Shown here piece by piece: positions 1 to 11,179 of a DNA stretch of 22,905 nt (the stretch's first letter is position 1; each line of letters opens with the position of its first letter). The stretch is from Acephala macrosclerotiorum (lineage: Eukaryota; Ascomycota; Leotiomycetes; Helotiales; Mollisiaceae), in NCBI GenBank assembly GCA_014904845.1, contig MU119735.1:1-22905 (forward strand), in the 5' to 3' direction. The position numbers and the translations under genes were made by a program. The notes below the pieces were generated by a model. It saw only the letters and a program-made list of their open reading frames with translations, had not been told where the DNA came from and searched no databases.

Positions 1-259
1 TTTATATTTAATAATAAATCGAATTTATATATTAATATAAACAATTTATTAAACGTATAATTTTATTTTAATTTTATTTTAATTAATTTTACAATTGAAA
101 TACACGTATTTATTAAAAAAAGTTTTTTTTAAATTATATTTTAATTAACGTATATTATTACATTATATAAATAATTATTTTTTATTATTAATTTGCGTAT
201 AAAAATATTATTACAATAATTTTTTTTTTTTTTTTAATAAAAATAATTTTAATTTTCAA
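1..259. other. 3' flank of the minus-strand Gypsy element (element 2); no gene seen
   Basis: This stretch lies beyond the chromodomain that ends the pol relic of element 2, so it should hold that element's 3' untranslated region and perhaps the start of its 3' LTR, which runs off the window. I see only A+T-rich sequence with homopolymer runs such as the T tract at about 219-235. I could not match it to any sequence near 17.4-18.1 kb, where the partner LTR might lie, so no LTR is called. Confidence 0.4.
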
Positions 260-284
260 CGTTTAATTTTAATTTAAAAAAATA

Positions 285-400
285 TTTTTCGTAAAAATTA
301 ATAATTATTTTAATAATATAATTGAAATTTTCTATTTTGTATTAATTATTATAATTCGCGTTTTAATTTTTTTATTTTACTAAATAATACAATTTGCGTT
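285..400 (-). other. Chromodomain relic at the C-terminus of element 2 integrase
   Basis: The minus strand reads LYYLVK, a stop at a Trp position, K, and about 20 residues later a stop at a second Trp followed by YKIENF, then a helix-like tail ending FYEKY. This matches the chromodomain core, in which YLVKWKGY is followed by a WEP-ENL segment and an acidic helix. Chromodomains on integrases tether new insertions to heterochromatin marked by methylated histone H3, which fits the nested, gene-free setting. Both Trp codons have become stops (TGG to TAA), so two aromatic-cage residues are lost. Confidence 0.72.
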
Positions 401-427
401 AATAGTATTTCTTTTTAAAATTAATAA

Positions 428-472
428 TTTTTTTTATTTTTTATTTTATTTTTTTTTATTTTTTTTTTTTTT

Positions 473-505
<33 letters not shown>

Positions 506-509
506 TTTT
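428..509. repeat. Long poly-T tract, probably a mutated Glu-rich linker codon run
   Basis: Nearly uninterrupted T over about 80 bases, broken only by single A residues. It falls exactly where chromodomain integrases often have an acidic linker between the integrase C-terminal domain and the chromodomain. On the coding (minus) strand it reads as poly-Lys. GAA/GAG codons turned to AAA by G-to-A change would give this, so the tract is probably a mutation product and not a poly-A tail. Confidence 0.5.
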
Positions 510-2944
510 CAAATCGTTTATAATTAATTTTAAATTTAATTCGATTATCGTTTTATTTTTTAACTCGTTTTAAAAAAGTTTATAAAACGTAAAAAATAAA
601 CCTATATAAAAAACGTTATAATATTTTCAAATATTTAATAATTTGATTTTATATATTTATAAATTAATTCGTTTTTCGATACGAAATAATTTAATATATT
701 TAAAATCGAACTTTTTATATAATTGATTAAAAACGAAATTTTTTATATTTAATATAATACGATTTTTAGTTTTAAACTTTACTTTTTTATATTTAATATC
801 GTAATATTTCATTTGAATATTTTATATGTAAATTAAAATTTTTTAAAATTTTTATTAAATTTTTTTTAATCGATTTATTAATTCGTAAATTGATTTCGAT
901 TTATAATACAATAAAATACAAATTTTATATAATTTGATTATTTTTTCATTTGTTTCAAATAATAAAATACTTGTAATTAATAATAAATTATTATTTTAAT
1001 AATATTTTATTAAATTAAATTAATCGATTTAATCGTTTATTTCAAAGTTTATAAACGTTTTAAAATAAATTTTCAAAATTGAATTCATTTTTTTATTAAA
1101 TTTATTAATTTATAAATAAAATAATATTAAAATCTTTTTTAATGTATTGATTAAACTAATAAAAATCGATTAAAAATTCGAAATAAATAATTTAATATAA
1201 TTTATAATAATATTATTAAATATTTTATACTTTGAAAATATATATTTTAAAAAAACGTATACAAATTATTTTAATATTATATTTTTTCGAATTAATACAA
1301 TTTTTATTTCTTTTGTAAATTTATTAATAATAATAAATTCTATATTATATATTAACGTTATTTTATTTTTTTCATTTACGAAATCGATTAATTTTTAAAA
1401 ACGCGATAAATCGATTATTAAATTAAATATAATAAAATCTTAAAAATATTTTAAAATAAAAATAAATATTAGTTTTTTTAAAATCGTATTTCGTTTTAAT
1501 TTATTTCTTTGACAAATAATATACGATTTAATGTGATTTTCGATATTCGCGTTTATATTTTTTTAATAAAACAATTTTTTTATTATTAAAATAATTAATA
1601 ATAAAATTATTATAAAATTTTTTTATAATTTTATATTTAAAAAATTTCTTTAATAAAATTTATAATTATATATTATTAAATATTTAAATTTTATTTTAAA
1701 ATAAATAATTTTTTTCGTTTGAATTATTATAAACTATTTAAATAACGCGAATTTCTTCGATCAAATCGTATTTTATTACTATTGTTTTTAATTGTACGAA
1801 ATCGTTCAATTCGATTTAATTTATATTTATTAATATATTATTTAATTTTATTATTATACAATTTAAACTTAGTATTATTTTCTTTCGAGCGATTATAATA
1901 ATTAAATATAAAATGTTTTTTTTATTTTCGAATATTATCAAAGTATTAATATCGTTTTCACTCGATTTAAATAATAATCGTTATATTTCAATCGATTTCT
2001 AAACGTAGTTTAATTATTTAAAAAAATCGTCGATTAAATTTTTATTTTTTACTCGATAAACAATCTTGAAATCAATAATTAAAAATATAATCATTTATCG
2101 AATTTATCGTCGAATTAATATTTTTATTATTATAAAATATTTGAAATTATTATAATCGAAAATAATAATAATCGTATATTTAATTCTTTTTAAATAATAT
2201 TTTTAATATTTTACTAATTTTATAATAATTAATAATTTTTAATCGAACGTAAAATAATTGATTTTTATAAATATAAATTTTCAAAAATAAAATATAATAA
2301 AATAAAAATACGTATTTTATTATTTTTAAAAAATAATTCTCGTAAAAACTTTAATTAATATATTGTACTTTAATTATAATTTGAAATTAAAATTAAAATA
2401 CGTAAAAAAAAAAAATTTTTATAAAAAAATTTTTAAATTCTTTAAACGATTTTATAGTATTATTCGTTTATTTGAATATTTGTTTTTTTTTTCAAAAACG
2501 ACGTTATAAATAGTATTATTTTATTATATTTATAAATAAACTTTTAATAAAAATTACAAAATCGAAAAAATCGAAAAAATCGAAAATTTTTTATTAAATA
2601 TTAATTAAAACGTAATTATAATTATATAACGTTAATTTATTTCAATATTTATAAATAAAATAATAAACTCTAAAAAATTTATTTTATTGACATCGAATTT
2701 GCACTTTTTCAATTTAACGTATAATTTTTATTTTTCGAATTATTTTAATATTTTATTAACGTATATATTATATTTTTTTGAAATTTTAAAATAAATCAAA
2801 ATATTATTCAAATAAACAATTACAAATAAATCGATAAATTTTTTCAAGTATTAATCAATATAAATTTAAAAAGTAATTAAAACGTTATATAAATTAAAAA
2901 AAATTATTAAATATTCAAATAAATTAAAACGCGTTTTAAACGTT

Positions 2945-2949
2945 ATTAT
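2945..2949. repeat. Left 5-bp target-site duplication (ATTAT) of element 1
   Basis: ATTAT directly precedes the TG that opens the 5' LTR and recurs directly after the 3' LTR at 15066-15070. A 7-base string (TATTATT) is shared at both edges, so the exact 5-base register could shift by one. Joining the flanks with one copy removed restores the element 2 reverse transcriptase frame: the minus strand reads through the joint from RIKKNYK to TFKTRF. Confidence 0.85.
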
Positions 2950-3207
2950 TGTAGTGAGACTATATACTTTCTCTTCAAAAATCTTTGTAAATAGCTAGTT
3001 TCGAGAGCAGTACTAATCACGTGTCTTTTAGTACATAAAGAGTTTTCGCTTACTATAGATTAATTAACAATTTTTTTTATTTCTATTTTAATTGATTGAT
3101 TGATTGATTTACGAATTACGGATTACTTCGAATGAATCTAGTTTATTGATTAAAACGAATTGATTTACAATTGGATTTTTTTGTTTTGTATTTTATTATT
3201 TTTTTAT
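2950..3207 (+). repeat. 5' LTR of element 1
   Basis: This 258-bp direct repeat aligns along its whole length with 14808-15065. It starts with TG, as LTRs do. The end is TAT instead of the expected CA, possibly altered by mutation. Shared landmarks are the AAATAGCTAGTTTCGAGAG block, TAATCACGTGT, CTTACTATAGATTAAT and the TTGATTGATTTACGAATTAC segment. A short TTGA tandem run is present at about 3091-3108. Differences from the 3' copy are nearly all transitions, with different sites hit in each copy. Confidence 0.93.
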
Positions 3208-3960
3208 ATTGATAAAACGACGTCAAAAAATGAATTGTTTTAATAGATCTCGCTGAGAATTGTTTATATGCGATTTGTGTATTTTGTTTTTTATTACTAT
3301 TAAAAAGAAATTCAAACTACTAGAAATCGGAGATTGAAAATCAATTGACGAAGATTTTTTGTTTTGATTACATTATTCGAAATTAAATAATTTGATTACG
3401 AGATTGCGAAATTGTAAAGAAATATTGATTTATAAGAATTACGTATTGAATTGCTCGAGATAATTAGTATTAAAACGAATATAGAAAAGAAAAAAAGAAA
3501 TTCGCGGCGATTATTTACAACAATTAGTTCTATTTCCAGCGAAAATTGAAATATAAAAAAAAAAATTTTAATACGAAAAAAAAAAGAGATTATAATATTG
3601 AAAAGTGAAATTGTTTTATTGTTCTATGTTTTAATTTTAATTTTTTTGAGAGTCGCAATTCGCGGATCGTTTGTAATCGTTTTTAAATTGAAACAATAAA
3701 ATCAAAATAAATCTCGAATTTTAAAAAATAATACGAAAAAAATTGAAATAAAAAACTTTAATCGAAAAAAATTAATCAAAAAAGTATTTATTTAAAAAAT
3801 ACATTTTATTAAAACGAATAAGCGAACGAAATTTCGAGTAAAAATTAAAACAAAAAAAATTTCACGAGAAAACGATATAAATAGAAACTAATTCTTAAAA
3901 CGAATTTTATTTAAAAACAATATCTCGAAAATTCGCACTTTTAAATTATTAAATCAATTT
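3208..3960 (+). other. Leader of element 1 between 5' LTR and gag; no gene seen
   Basis: This untranslated leader contains relatively more G than C on the plus strand in its first 400 bases. The primer-binding site should begin within a few bases of 3208 and the sequence there (TTGATAAAACGACG) might be a mutated TGG-starting site, but I cannot name a tRNA. No coherent reading frame is visible before about 3.9 kb. Confidence 0.5.
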
Positions 3961-5700
3961 TCAATCCAAAAATTAGAATTAGCAAATTATTCGCGTTAAA
4001 ATTTATTTTTCTCGATAAAAAACATTTTTATTCTAATTACATTATCGATTTTTTCTAAAAAATCTTTTACAAACAATAAAAACAGTCTTTTAAAAATATA
4101 AAACTTCGAAAAATACGTACTCGTATTAAAACTACAAATGCCTCTCTTTGAAACTCTTAAAATACTTTAATTCAAAAAAAACAATATTACGACTTTTTTA
4201 AAACAATACGACGATATATACGAAGACTATAAAATTATTTTAAAAACTAAAAAAATACGATTTTTGCGATATATTAACTCGATTTACAAAGAGTAAATTC
4301 GATTTATACTAAAGTATAGCACTGAAAACTACTTGAAAAAAGAGTTTTACGACGCTTTAAAAAAGAAATTTCGCGAATACGATTAAAAGTATTATTAAAT
4401 AAACATAGAATTTCTATATAAAATTATCGATTAATTTACGAGAAATCTTTTGACGATAAAAACGTACGTAGATTTATTCGATTGAATATTTAAAGAATTA
4501 ATCAAACGAAACAAATTGAACAAACAATATTAAAAATACGAATTTATAAAAAAATTTTCGATGTATATTAAAAAACGGATTTTCAGAGAAATCGATTATA
4601 AATCGATAAAAATATTTATTTATAATTACAACAAAATATACGAAAAAACGATTATTGTATATAAATATGAAAAAAAAAAACGATAATACAATAAAATCAA
4701 TGATTTAAAATATTCGAAAATTCGATAAAAATATTTGAATATCGTAATACAAAAAATAATTCTAAATACAATCAATAATTTATTATTCTTTGTTTTACTC
4801 GAACTATTCATAGAAGAAATTTAATAAAAAATGTACGCAATCGCTAAAAAAATTTATATCGAATTTCAATCTTCGATTTTACGTACTATTTAAATTTAAA
4901 GAATTCGACAAATATTCGTATTAAAATTCTCAATTTAAATAAACGATTTTACTAAAAAATTAAAAAAGTTTTTTTTTTTTTTTGTATTATTTAATAATCT
5001 GAAAATCGCTTTAAACGCTAATATTATAAAAATGTTTTAAAAACTAAATAGCGTTATAATTTCTATAAACTAAAATTAGAATTAGTTTGTTTTTTCACGA
5101 GAATATAAACGAAAAAAAAACTTTAATCGAAGACGAGAAAAATATAGTAATATAAAAAGAAGCAAATATAGAACTTTATATGATTTAACGTCGATTGAAT
5201 CCTCGCAAAGTATACTATTGACCGTTCAAAGAAATGTAATAAAGATCAACGTTGTATACAACGATTAATAGAGTAAGCAATATTATTTCGAGTATTTCGA
5301 GCGAATAAAGAACGAAGAAATCGATTTTTTCGTTGATTACTTTTTCGTGGATTACTGTTTATTTATAGATGAACTAGTCAATTGTAAGTATTATTATCGA
5401 GAGAACGATCAATAGTATTATAATTTCTAAAGTCGTAATCGATTTTCGCGATCGTTTACACTTAGAAATAATCGACGCTAGTATGATCAGATTATAGAAC
5501 AAGTAGTTAGAGGATTTTTTGATTACGATCTCGATAAATACTTTAAAAATATATAGAGAATCTAGGAATTTGTTTAGTTTATTGCTCAAGAAAAGAGTAA
5601 AATTAGTATCAATAGAAAAATCTTAAGAAAATCGAATTTATCGTCGTATATTTTCAATGGTAATAATATCAACGTTTAAAGTTTTAATAAAGCGATTATT
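3961..5700 (+). pseudogene. gag: Element 1 gag relic (capsid, possible zinc knuckle)
   Basis: Gag forms the virus-like particle that packages the element RNA. One frame stays coherent from about 3.96 kb, with few stops for such A+T-rich DNA. At 4141 it reads PLFETLKIL, and then FLKQYDDIYEDYK (4195-4230), which resembles the conserved start of Ty3/Gypsy capsids (P-F-x-G, FL-x-x-Y). It goes on with IRFLRYINSIYKE and ENYLKKEFYDALKKKFREYD (4324-4383), an alpha-helical capsid pattern. Near 5254-5310 it reads VYND, stops at Gln/Arg positions, SKQYYFEYFERIKNEEIDF. This resembles the post-capsid CCHC knuckle of related elements with Cys and His turned to Tyr, but the Cys pattern is too damaged to be sure. 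The start codon is not identifiable. The stops are of the kind C-to-T or G-to-A change produces. Confidence 0.72.
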
Positions 5701-7200
5701 GATAAGTACTACGAAAAATTGCTAATAAATATAGTAATAATAAATATAGTAATAACGAGTAAATCGAAAAGCAAAATTCAAAGCATATAAAAAAACTTTC
5801 AATAAAAAGTAAAAACAAAAAAAAAGTATTTAAAGATCGGATTGCAACGATAAATTTTATAAGACGCTTAAAACGAAAAACGAAAGAAAATAAACGTAGA
5901 TTAATCGAAAAATAAGACTTTGAAATAATAATTCGACGTTAGAAGTAATAATTTTATTAATAAAATTCTATCGCGAAAACTTTTTAAGAGTATAGTATTG
6001 TTTTTAAGAATTCAAAAAAAAATGAAAATGATTATTAATATTTTGAAAATATCGAATTTTGCTATAATAATTATTAATTAATAATAAAAAAACAATGTTT
6101 ATTATTTGATTTTAATGAATATTAAAATCGTTGTAATAAAAAAAATATTAAAAACCGTTGATTCTATGAAACAGTTTTTTTAGAGTCTCTATAAAATATT
6201 TGAAAAAACGAATTAATTTGCTTTTATTATTGGAAATTTTGTAATACTTGGAATTAATTTCGTAAAAATCGATTTTTTGTTATTAATTAAAAAAAAACAT
6301 ATTGTTATTGTTTTTAAATTACATTTTAATCTATTTAAACCAATTAATTCAAATGAAAAATGCGAAATACTAAATATTAAAACAAAGTACTATATTACTT
6401 TTACGTATATAATTCGAAATCTCGATAATACTATTATAAACGTCGAAGATTTTCAATTGTTTATTATTATTAAACAAAACTTCGAATTCGTTGAAATAGT
6501 AATTATAAAAATAGAAATTGAGTATAGAATCGAATATAAAATTTTTTTTTTTTTGTAAATAGTACAAAAAAGATTTTTTTGAAATAATTATTTATCGTTA
6601 TAATAAAAATACAAATTGAATACAAAAATAATAATTCGTAAAATAGTATATTTCGAGATTTCAAAGATTTTAATTTTATTTGTACGATTATAATTGTTTT
6701 TTCTTTGAAAACTTATTTGCATTAAATCACTAGAAATCGCTATATTTATATGTATTTTCGAATCGAAAAAACATCGAAAGAAAAATACAACGCGAGAAAT
6801 TAAATGTTAATACTATTAAAAAATAGTATAATATTAAAATTCGCGAATAGTTTTTATATTTTAACGAATTTCTTTCTATTTTTAATTCTTTATTAAATAC
6901 TTTTAATATTATTTTATGTAAAACAAATACAATTAAAATAAGTACTATTAATTCAAAAAAAAATACAAATGAAATAATATAAAAAATGAAATCATTTTTT
7001 TCGATTTTTTATAAAACGTTTCTTTTTTTTGATAAAGAGAAAATAAACGAGATTTTGAATAAAAAAGTTTTCAACGAAAAAGTAAAAAAATATTTTTTTG
7101 TAATAGTATTACTATTTCTAAACGTGAATATTATAAGAGAATATTTAAAGAATAGTACAAAACGCTAATTACTTTATTTTATTGAAAAAAAATAAAATCA
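5701..7200 (+). pseudogene. Element 1 gag-pol linker with presumed protease region
   Basis: The gag frame continues without a shift to about 6980, including a long stop-free stretch at 6256-6555 (reading VKIDF ... EYRIEYKIFFFL). After about 6986 the coherent frame moves by one base. By position this region should hold the aspartic protease, but I cannot find a DTG/DSG active site or a clear flap, so the domain is inferred from order only. The sequence is Lys-, Asn- and Ile-rich, which is what mutation produces from Glu, Asp and Thr codons. There is no sign of a stop or restart separating gag from pol; a single polyprotein is possible. Confidence 0.45.
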
Positions 7201-9010
7201 AAGAATTTTCGAGTATAGAAATAAAAAAAAGACTCGAATAAAAAAAATAGTCTTATTATTAAACAATTTCAATTTGAAACTATTTAATATAAATATTAAT
7301 ACAATATATAAATCCAAGTTTAAAAAAGTACGATTTATCGATTTAATCGATAGAATTGAAAAAGTTTTTAAAAAACGAAAAAATTAATTCGAACGATTTA
7401 AAGTGCGAAAAATATTTTAAGAATATATTAAAAAGTATACAAAATATTTATTATCGCGAATTGTTTTAATATTAAAAAAATCACGGTTTATTTTTAAGTG
7501 ATTAATATTTTTGTTTATTAAAAACTGATTATAAAAATTTGAAAAAAAAATGTTTAATAAAATAATATTTAATCGTAAAAAAATAATAATATTTAATTAA
7601 AAAAAAGTCTTTAAAATCTATGAAAATATTAATTCGTTTATTCGTATTAAAACAATTTAATACACGGCGTAATAAAAAAAGAGTTTTTATTGTTTTAAGA
7701 TTTTGTTTTTAATTGTAATAAAAATGCTTTAAAAATAATTCGATCGTAAAATACTTGAAAAAAGCGATGATTTTTATCGAAATTTATAGTTTTTAATCGC
7801 GAAAAAAGTCGCTAGAATTTATTGATTAATTAATGCGATTATGAAAATGAATTCGATTATTTTAAAAGACGTTAATATACTCTTTTTTATAAATGAATTT
7901 TTTAAGAAGTTTATCGAATATTTTTACGTTTTTTTAATAGATTTTTTTTTTAGATACAATTAATTTACATTAAACGTTCGAAATAGAGATATAATTGTTT
8001 TTATGATTTTATTAAAATTTTTGCGAATAATAATATTGCTTTAAAAAGCAATTAATTTTATAGTTCAATTCGTTCAAATTATTATAATAATTCTAAAAAA
8101 CGTATTTCTTAAAATCGCGATACTATTTTTAAATAACGTAAAAATCAAAGAATTTTATATAGATTACGATAATAAATTAGTATTTTTAAAAATTCGTCGA
8201 TTTATTTTTAAATACATTTAAAATCTAAATAAAATATTAAATTAAATCGAGAGAATTTAAATTTATATAAAGTTCAAATTACAATTCTATTAAAACGAAA
8301 TAATTATTATTAATTTCGTTTATAATTCTAAAAAACGTTTTTTTAAAAGTGTAAAAATTATTAAAATTCTAAAATAAACTAAATATAATAATATTTTTAA
8401 AATCAAAGTTTTCATTGGAATTTGTATTTATTATAAAATATAAATTCAATATTTTAATATTATTATTGAATCGTTATATCGATTAATTAGAAAAAACAAA
8501 TTTTTTAAATAAAGAAAAAAGTAGAAAATCGTTATAGTGTTTTTATAAAACAAATTTACGACAATTTCAATGTTTTATAAAATTTATTATGATTTTGTAA
8601 ATAAATAAAAAATAATTATTTTAAATATCGATATTAATTAATAAAAGTATAGAAAAACACTCGATTAATATAACGATAAAAAACGAAAACGAGTAACTCG
8701 ATACGAATTAAAACTTTAAAATATTATTAAACGAAATTATAATACGATAAAAAAAAAGTATTGAAAAGTTTTAAAGTATTTTCGCAAGTTATAGTTTTGA
8801 TTATATAGTATTTATTTCATTTTTGAGACGAACGCTAATACGCTTATTATTTAATTGAATCGAGTAATAATAAATCTTTTTAGTATTTTGATTATTTGCT
8901 AATTTATTTGAATACGATTATTCGACTTCGAAATCAAGTATATTAAAGAAAGTACTTATACTACTACAAACGGATTATTTAGAAGATCGCGAATAGAAAA
9001 CAATAATTTA
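7201..9010 (+). pseudogene. pol: Element 1 reverse transcriptase and RNase H relic
   Basis: The enzyme would copy element RNA into DNA and remove the RNA strand. An early RT block reads YFCLLKTDYKNL (about 7517-7552), like the WFC-LLK-DG motif. NILFFINEF (about 7866) matches GVPP-DEF, and NVRNRDIIVFMILLKFLRI (about 7968) matches the SRD-TAF-TPLGLLR block. The active-site block reads LFLNNVKIK: the Asp pair of the expected FLDD is Asn-Asn (8132-8137). LKIRRFIFKYI matches PGIRRF--EHIQN, and FIGICIYYKIQI (8411-8446) is the conserved palm/thumb motif of this lineage. RNase H shows KRNYNTIKKK near 8738 and FETNANTL (8822-8845), with the catalytic Asp of ETDAN again Asn. It ends with RLFDFEIKYIKE and NGLFRR, the usual linker to integrase. 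The frame is one base away from gag and integrase. Confidence 0.88.
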
Positions 9011-10815
9011 AAGAAAAAAACAAATATCGATAAATTTATTGTAATCGAGTTTAATTGTATTAAAATAATTTCAATTTCGATTAAAAAATGTAAAATTAAT
9101 CGAAAAATTAAAAGTAGATTATTTGTAATTGAAAGTAAATACGTAAAATGAGAATATTTGTTTGAATTATTAGATTAAGTTTAAAAGAATTCTTTCAAAT
9201 CTAGTATTTTTGATTTTCAATTTTTAATATTAATTGCATTTTTTATATACGTCGTATTAATCGCTTTTTTTGAAATCAATAAATTACTAAATAATAATAA
9301 CGATAATAATACTATTTTTTTTTTAATAACAATTATTCGAATTATTTTTAAAATATTGTTTAGTATTTAATAATTTTAAAACGATTAAAATAATTTTCGA
9401 GAATAGAATTTTACAAATTAATTTGAGAATTCGTTGATTATAACGTTTGAAATAAAATACTATAAAGAAATATTATTAAGTTTTATTTATTTCGATTTGT
9501 TTTAAACGATTTAAAATAGTGTATAATAATTATAATTGAATTATATAATAAGTTCGAATATATTGAAAGAAAAAATATTTATTATCGAGTAATTAATCGA
9601 TATTACTAGAAAGAGTACTATGAAAACGTTTGAGATTTTGTAGTAAATTGCAACGATTATTAATACAAAAGTAAAAAAAGATACGAAGAAACTTTATATT
9701 TTTAGAGAGTAGTTTTATTATTTTATTGTATTGGAATAAATGTAATTAAATTCTCGTAATGTGAAATATTCGATAGTTTAATTGTAGTATGAGATAATTT
9801 TTTTGATTGGATTGAGATTAAATCAATGAAAAATCCGATTTTTAAAAAGATTACTAAATTTATTTATAATAATATTATTTGTAGATATAGTGTTTTCGAT
9901 TATATAAAATTGAATAAAAAGTTCGAATTTAAAAAAGTTATTATCAAAGAATTGAATAGACTTAGAATTAAATGAACTATTATTTTCGTATATAATTCGA
10001 AAATAAATAGAATAATTGAGTGAAAATATCAATTTATTATTATTGTATTAATTGTTTTAATGAAAAGAAATAAGAAAAATTGATTAGAATATTTATTAAT
10101 TGTTTTTTTTGCGAATTGAACGACTATTTATAGACTAATTAAATGCACGCTATTTTATATGATCTATAGTAAAAAAATTGTTTTATTTGTTGAGATTCGA
10201 TTTTCTACTTAGAAAACTTTCGATTAAAACGAAGTATATAATCGAGTGAAGTTTTTTGAGTTGAGAATTAGATAAATTGAAATGCGAAACGAAAATATAA
10301 AAGAATCGAGATTAAAAAAAGAATGTAATCGCAAACAAAACTAAATATATTTCGATGTTTATTATTAAACACGAAAAGAATTAATTCGAGAAAAAAATTT
10401 CGTTTTAATATATAATATTAAATTTATTGATTAAAACATATTTAAAAACACTAAATTACTATACAAATAATTGGATCTATATCGAGTTTATTAAATAAAT
10501 CAATTGAAAAAGAATTATTTACTTAAAGAAATAGATAAAACGATAATTCGAAGATTATATACTGAAAATCGCTTAAAGAAATTCGTTAAAAAAAATAGAT
10601 ATTGAAATTTTTTGAATAATAATAAAAATGAAAATATTATTAAATTCGTTGATTTTAATAATAATAAAAATAAAAATATAAAAAAAAAAACGATTAAAGA
10701 ATTTCGTAATAAACAAAGTATTCAAAAAATTGAAAAAAAAATTGAAATTGTAATTCGTATTTTTAAATTTAATAAAATCGAGAAAAACAAATACATACAA
10801 TTCTCTGAAAATTGA
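9011..10815 (+). pseudogene. int: Element 1 integrase relic with C-terminal domain
   Basis: Integrase inserts the cDNA copy. A tether reads FIVIEFNCIKIISISI (about 9035-9082), matching a known linker in this lineage. After a frame change the zinc finger reads EYIERKN, RYY-stop-KEYYENV and VNCNDY (9555-9660): the second Cys of C-x-x-C and one His are Tyr. The core has GINV where GVDV is usual (Asn codon 9739-9741), FDYIKLN for the LVVDGG position (Asn 9913-9915), and an intact Glu in RIIE (10018-10020), 34 codons after the second site, as expected for a D,D-35-E enzyme. TFDWNEVYNRVKFFELRIR follows, then a C-terminal barrel ending YTENRLKKF (about 10560). The tail after about 10605 is Asn/Lys-rich, closes with TGA at 10813, and shows no chromodomain. 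Two of the three catalytic residues are lost. Confidence 0.9.
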
Positions 10816-11043
10816 ATAAATAAAAAAAACTCGTTAAACTTCGAAATAATAACGATTTTTTAATCAAAAAAAAACTATTTTTTCTTTTTTTACTTATAGT
10901 AATTTTATTTTTTTATCGATTTTCTTTAAAATACTTTTATTTATTTTAATAAACTCTATTTATACTTCGAAAATTCTACTTTTTTCTTATTGTAATCGAA
11001 ATAATTTCATTATATAAAAAGACGAAACTATACTATTTTTTCT

Positions 11044-11065
11044 TTTTTCAGAAAATCCTGAAAAA
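11044..11065. repeat. Perfect 8-bp inverted repeat (hairpin) in the spacer
   Basis: TTTTTCAG at 11044-11051 and CTGAAAAA at 11058-11065 flank a 6-base loop. The stem is perfect even though the region is heavily mutated. In such A+T-rich DNA much of the stem could arise by chance; the CAG/CTG core makes it a little more notable. It could be a remnant terminator or RNA structure, but that is speculation. Confidence 0.4.
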
Positions 11066-11099
11066 TTCTAGTTTTTAAAATCTATAAAAAACATTTCTC

Positions 11100-11179
11100 A
11101 ATATATTCGAATATTTTTAAATATATTTCGATACATTTAAATACATTTCGATTATATTTAATTACATTCAAATTACATA
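11100..11179. repeat. Degenerate 20-bp tandem repeat, four units
   Basis: Four successive 20-base units align without gaps: they begin at 11100, 11120, 11140 and 11160, with the shared pattern AATAYATTTCGATTATATTT. Differences are substitutions only. It lies in the spacer of element 1 after pol. Whether the other copy carries it cannot be seen, because the window ends before that position. Confidence 0.65.

Larger units (their letters stand above)
260..2949 (-). pseudogene. pol: Element 2 pol, 3' part: RT second half, RNase H, integrase, chromodomain
   Basis: This is the downstream part of a Ty3/Gypsy polyprotein. Beside the insertion point the minus strand reads KTRFNLFEYLI (about 2900-2935), the RT segment with LFEYLVMPFGLTNAP as family consensus. 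It continues to VYLNNILIYF, where the catalytic Asp pair of the usual YLDDILI motif is Asn-Asn (2803-2808). At 2051-2070 it reads FKIVYRV, the end of RNase H before the usual ADALSRR stretch. The integrase zinc-finger end reads IKSYIICQRNK (1500-1532), with the first of the two Cys changed to Tyr. The core start shows FNLIIDL where IDFI(T/V)DLP is usual, so a catalytic Asp is again Asn. The integrase C-terminus reads KKFDFKYIKLFRI and NVFYIGL (about 580-730), and a chromodomain follows. The relic is interrupted at 2949 by element 1. Small indels change frame in places. Confidence 0.85.

Noticed and set aside
428..509. Poly-A tail of a LINE or processed pseudogene
   Set aside because: The tract lies inside the integrase-chromodomain reading frame of element 2, with coding relics on both sides.
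3091..3108. TTGA tandem run as a telomere-like or CRISPR-like repeat
   Set aside because: It is only a few units of simple sequence within an LTR, and it is shorter in the other LTR copies.
4626..4811. Minus-strand stop-free stretch of 61 codons, hydrophobic
   Set aside because: It is antisense to the coherent gag relic, and its Phe/Ile/Tyr content is what A+T-rich antisense DNA gives.
9823..10032. Minus-strand 69-codon stretch
   Set aside because: It is antisense to the integrase core, which is clearly recognisable on the plus strand.
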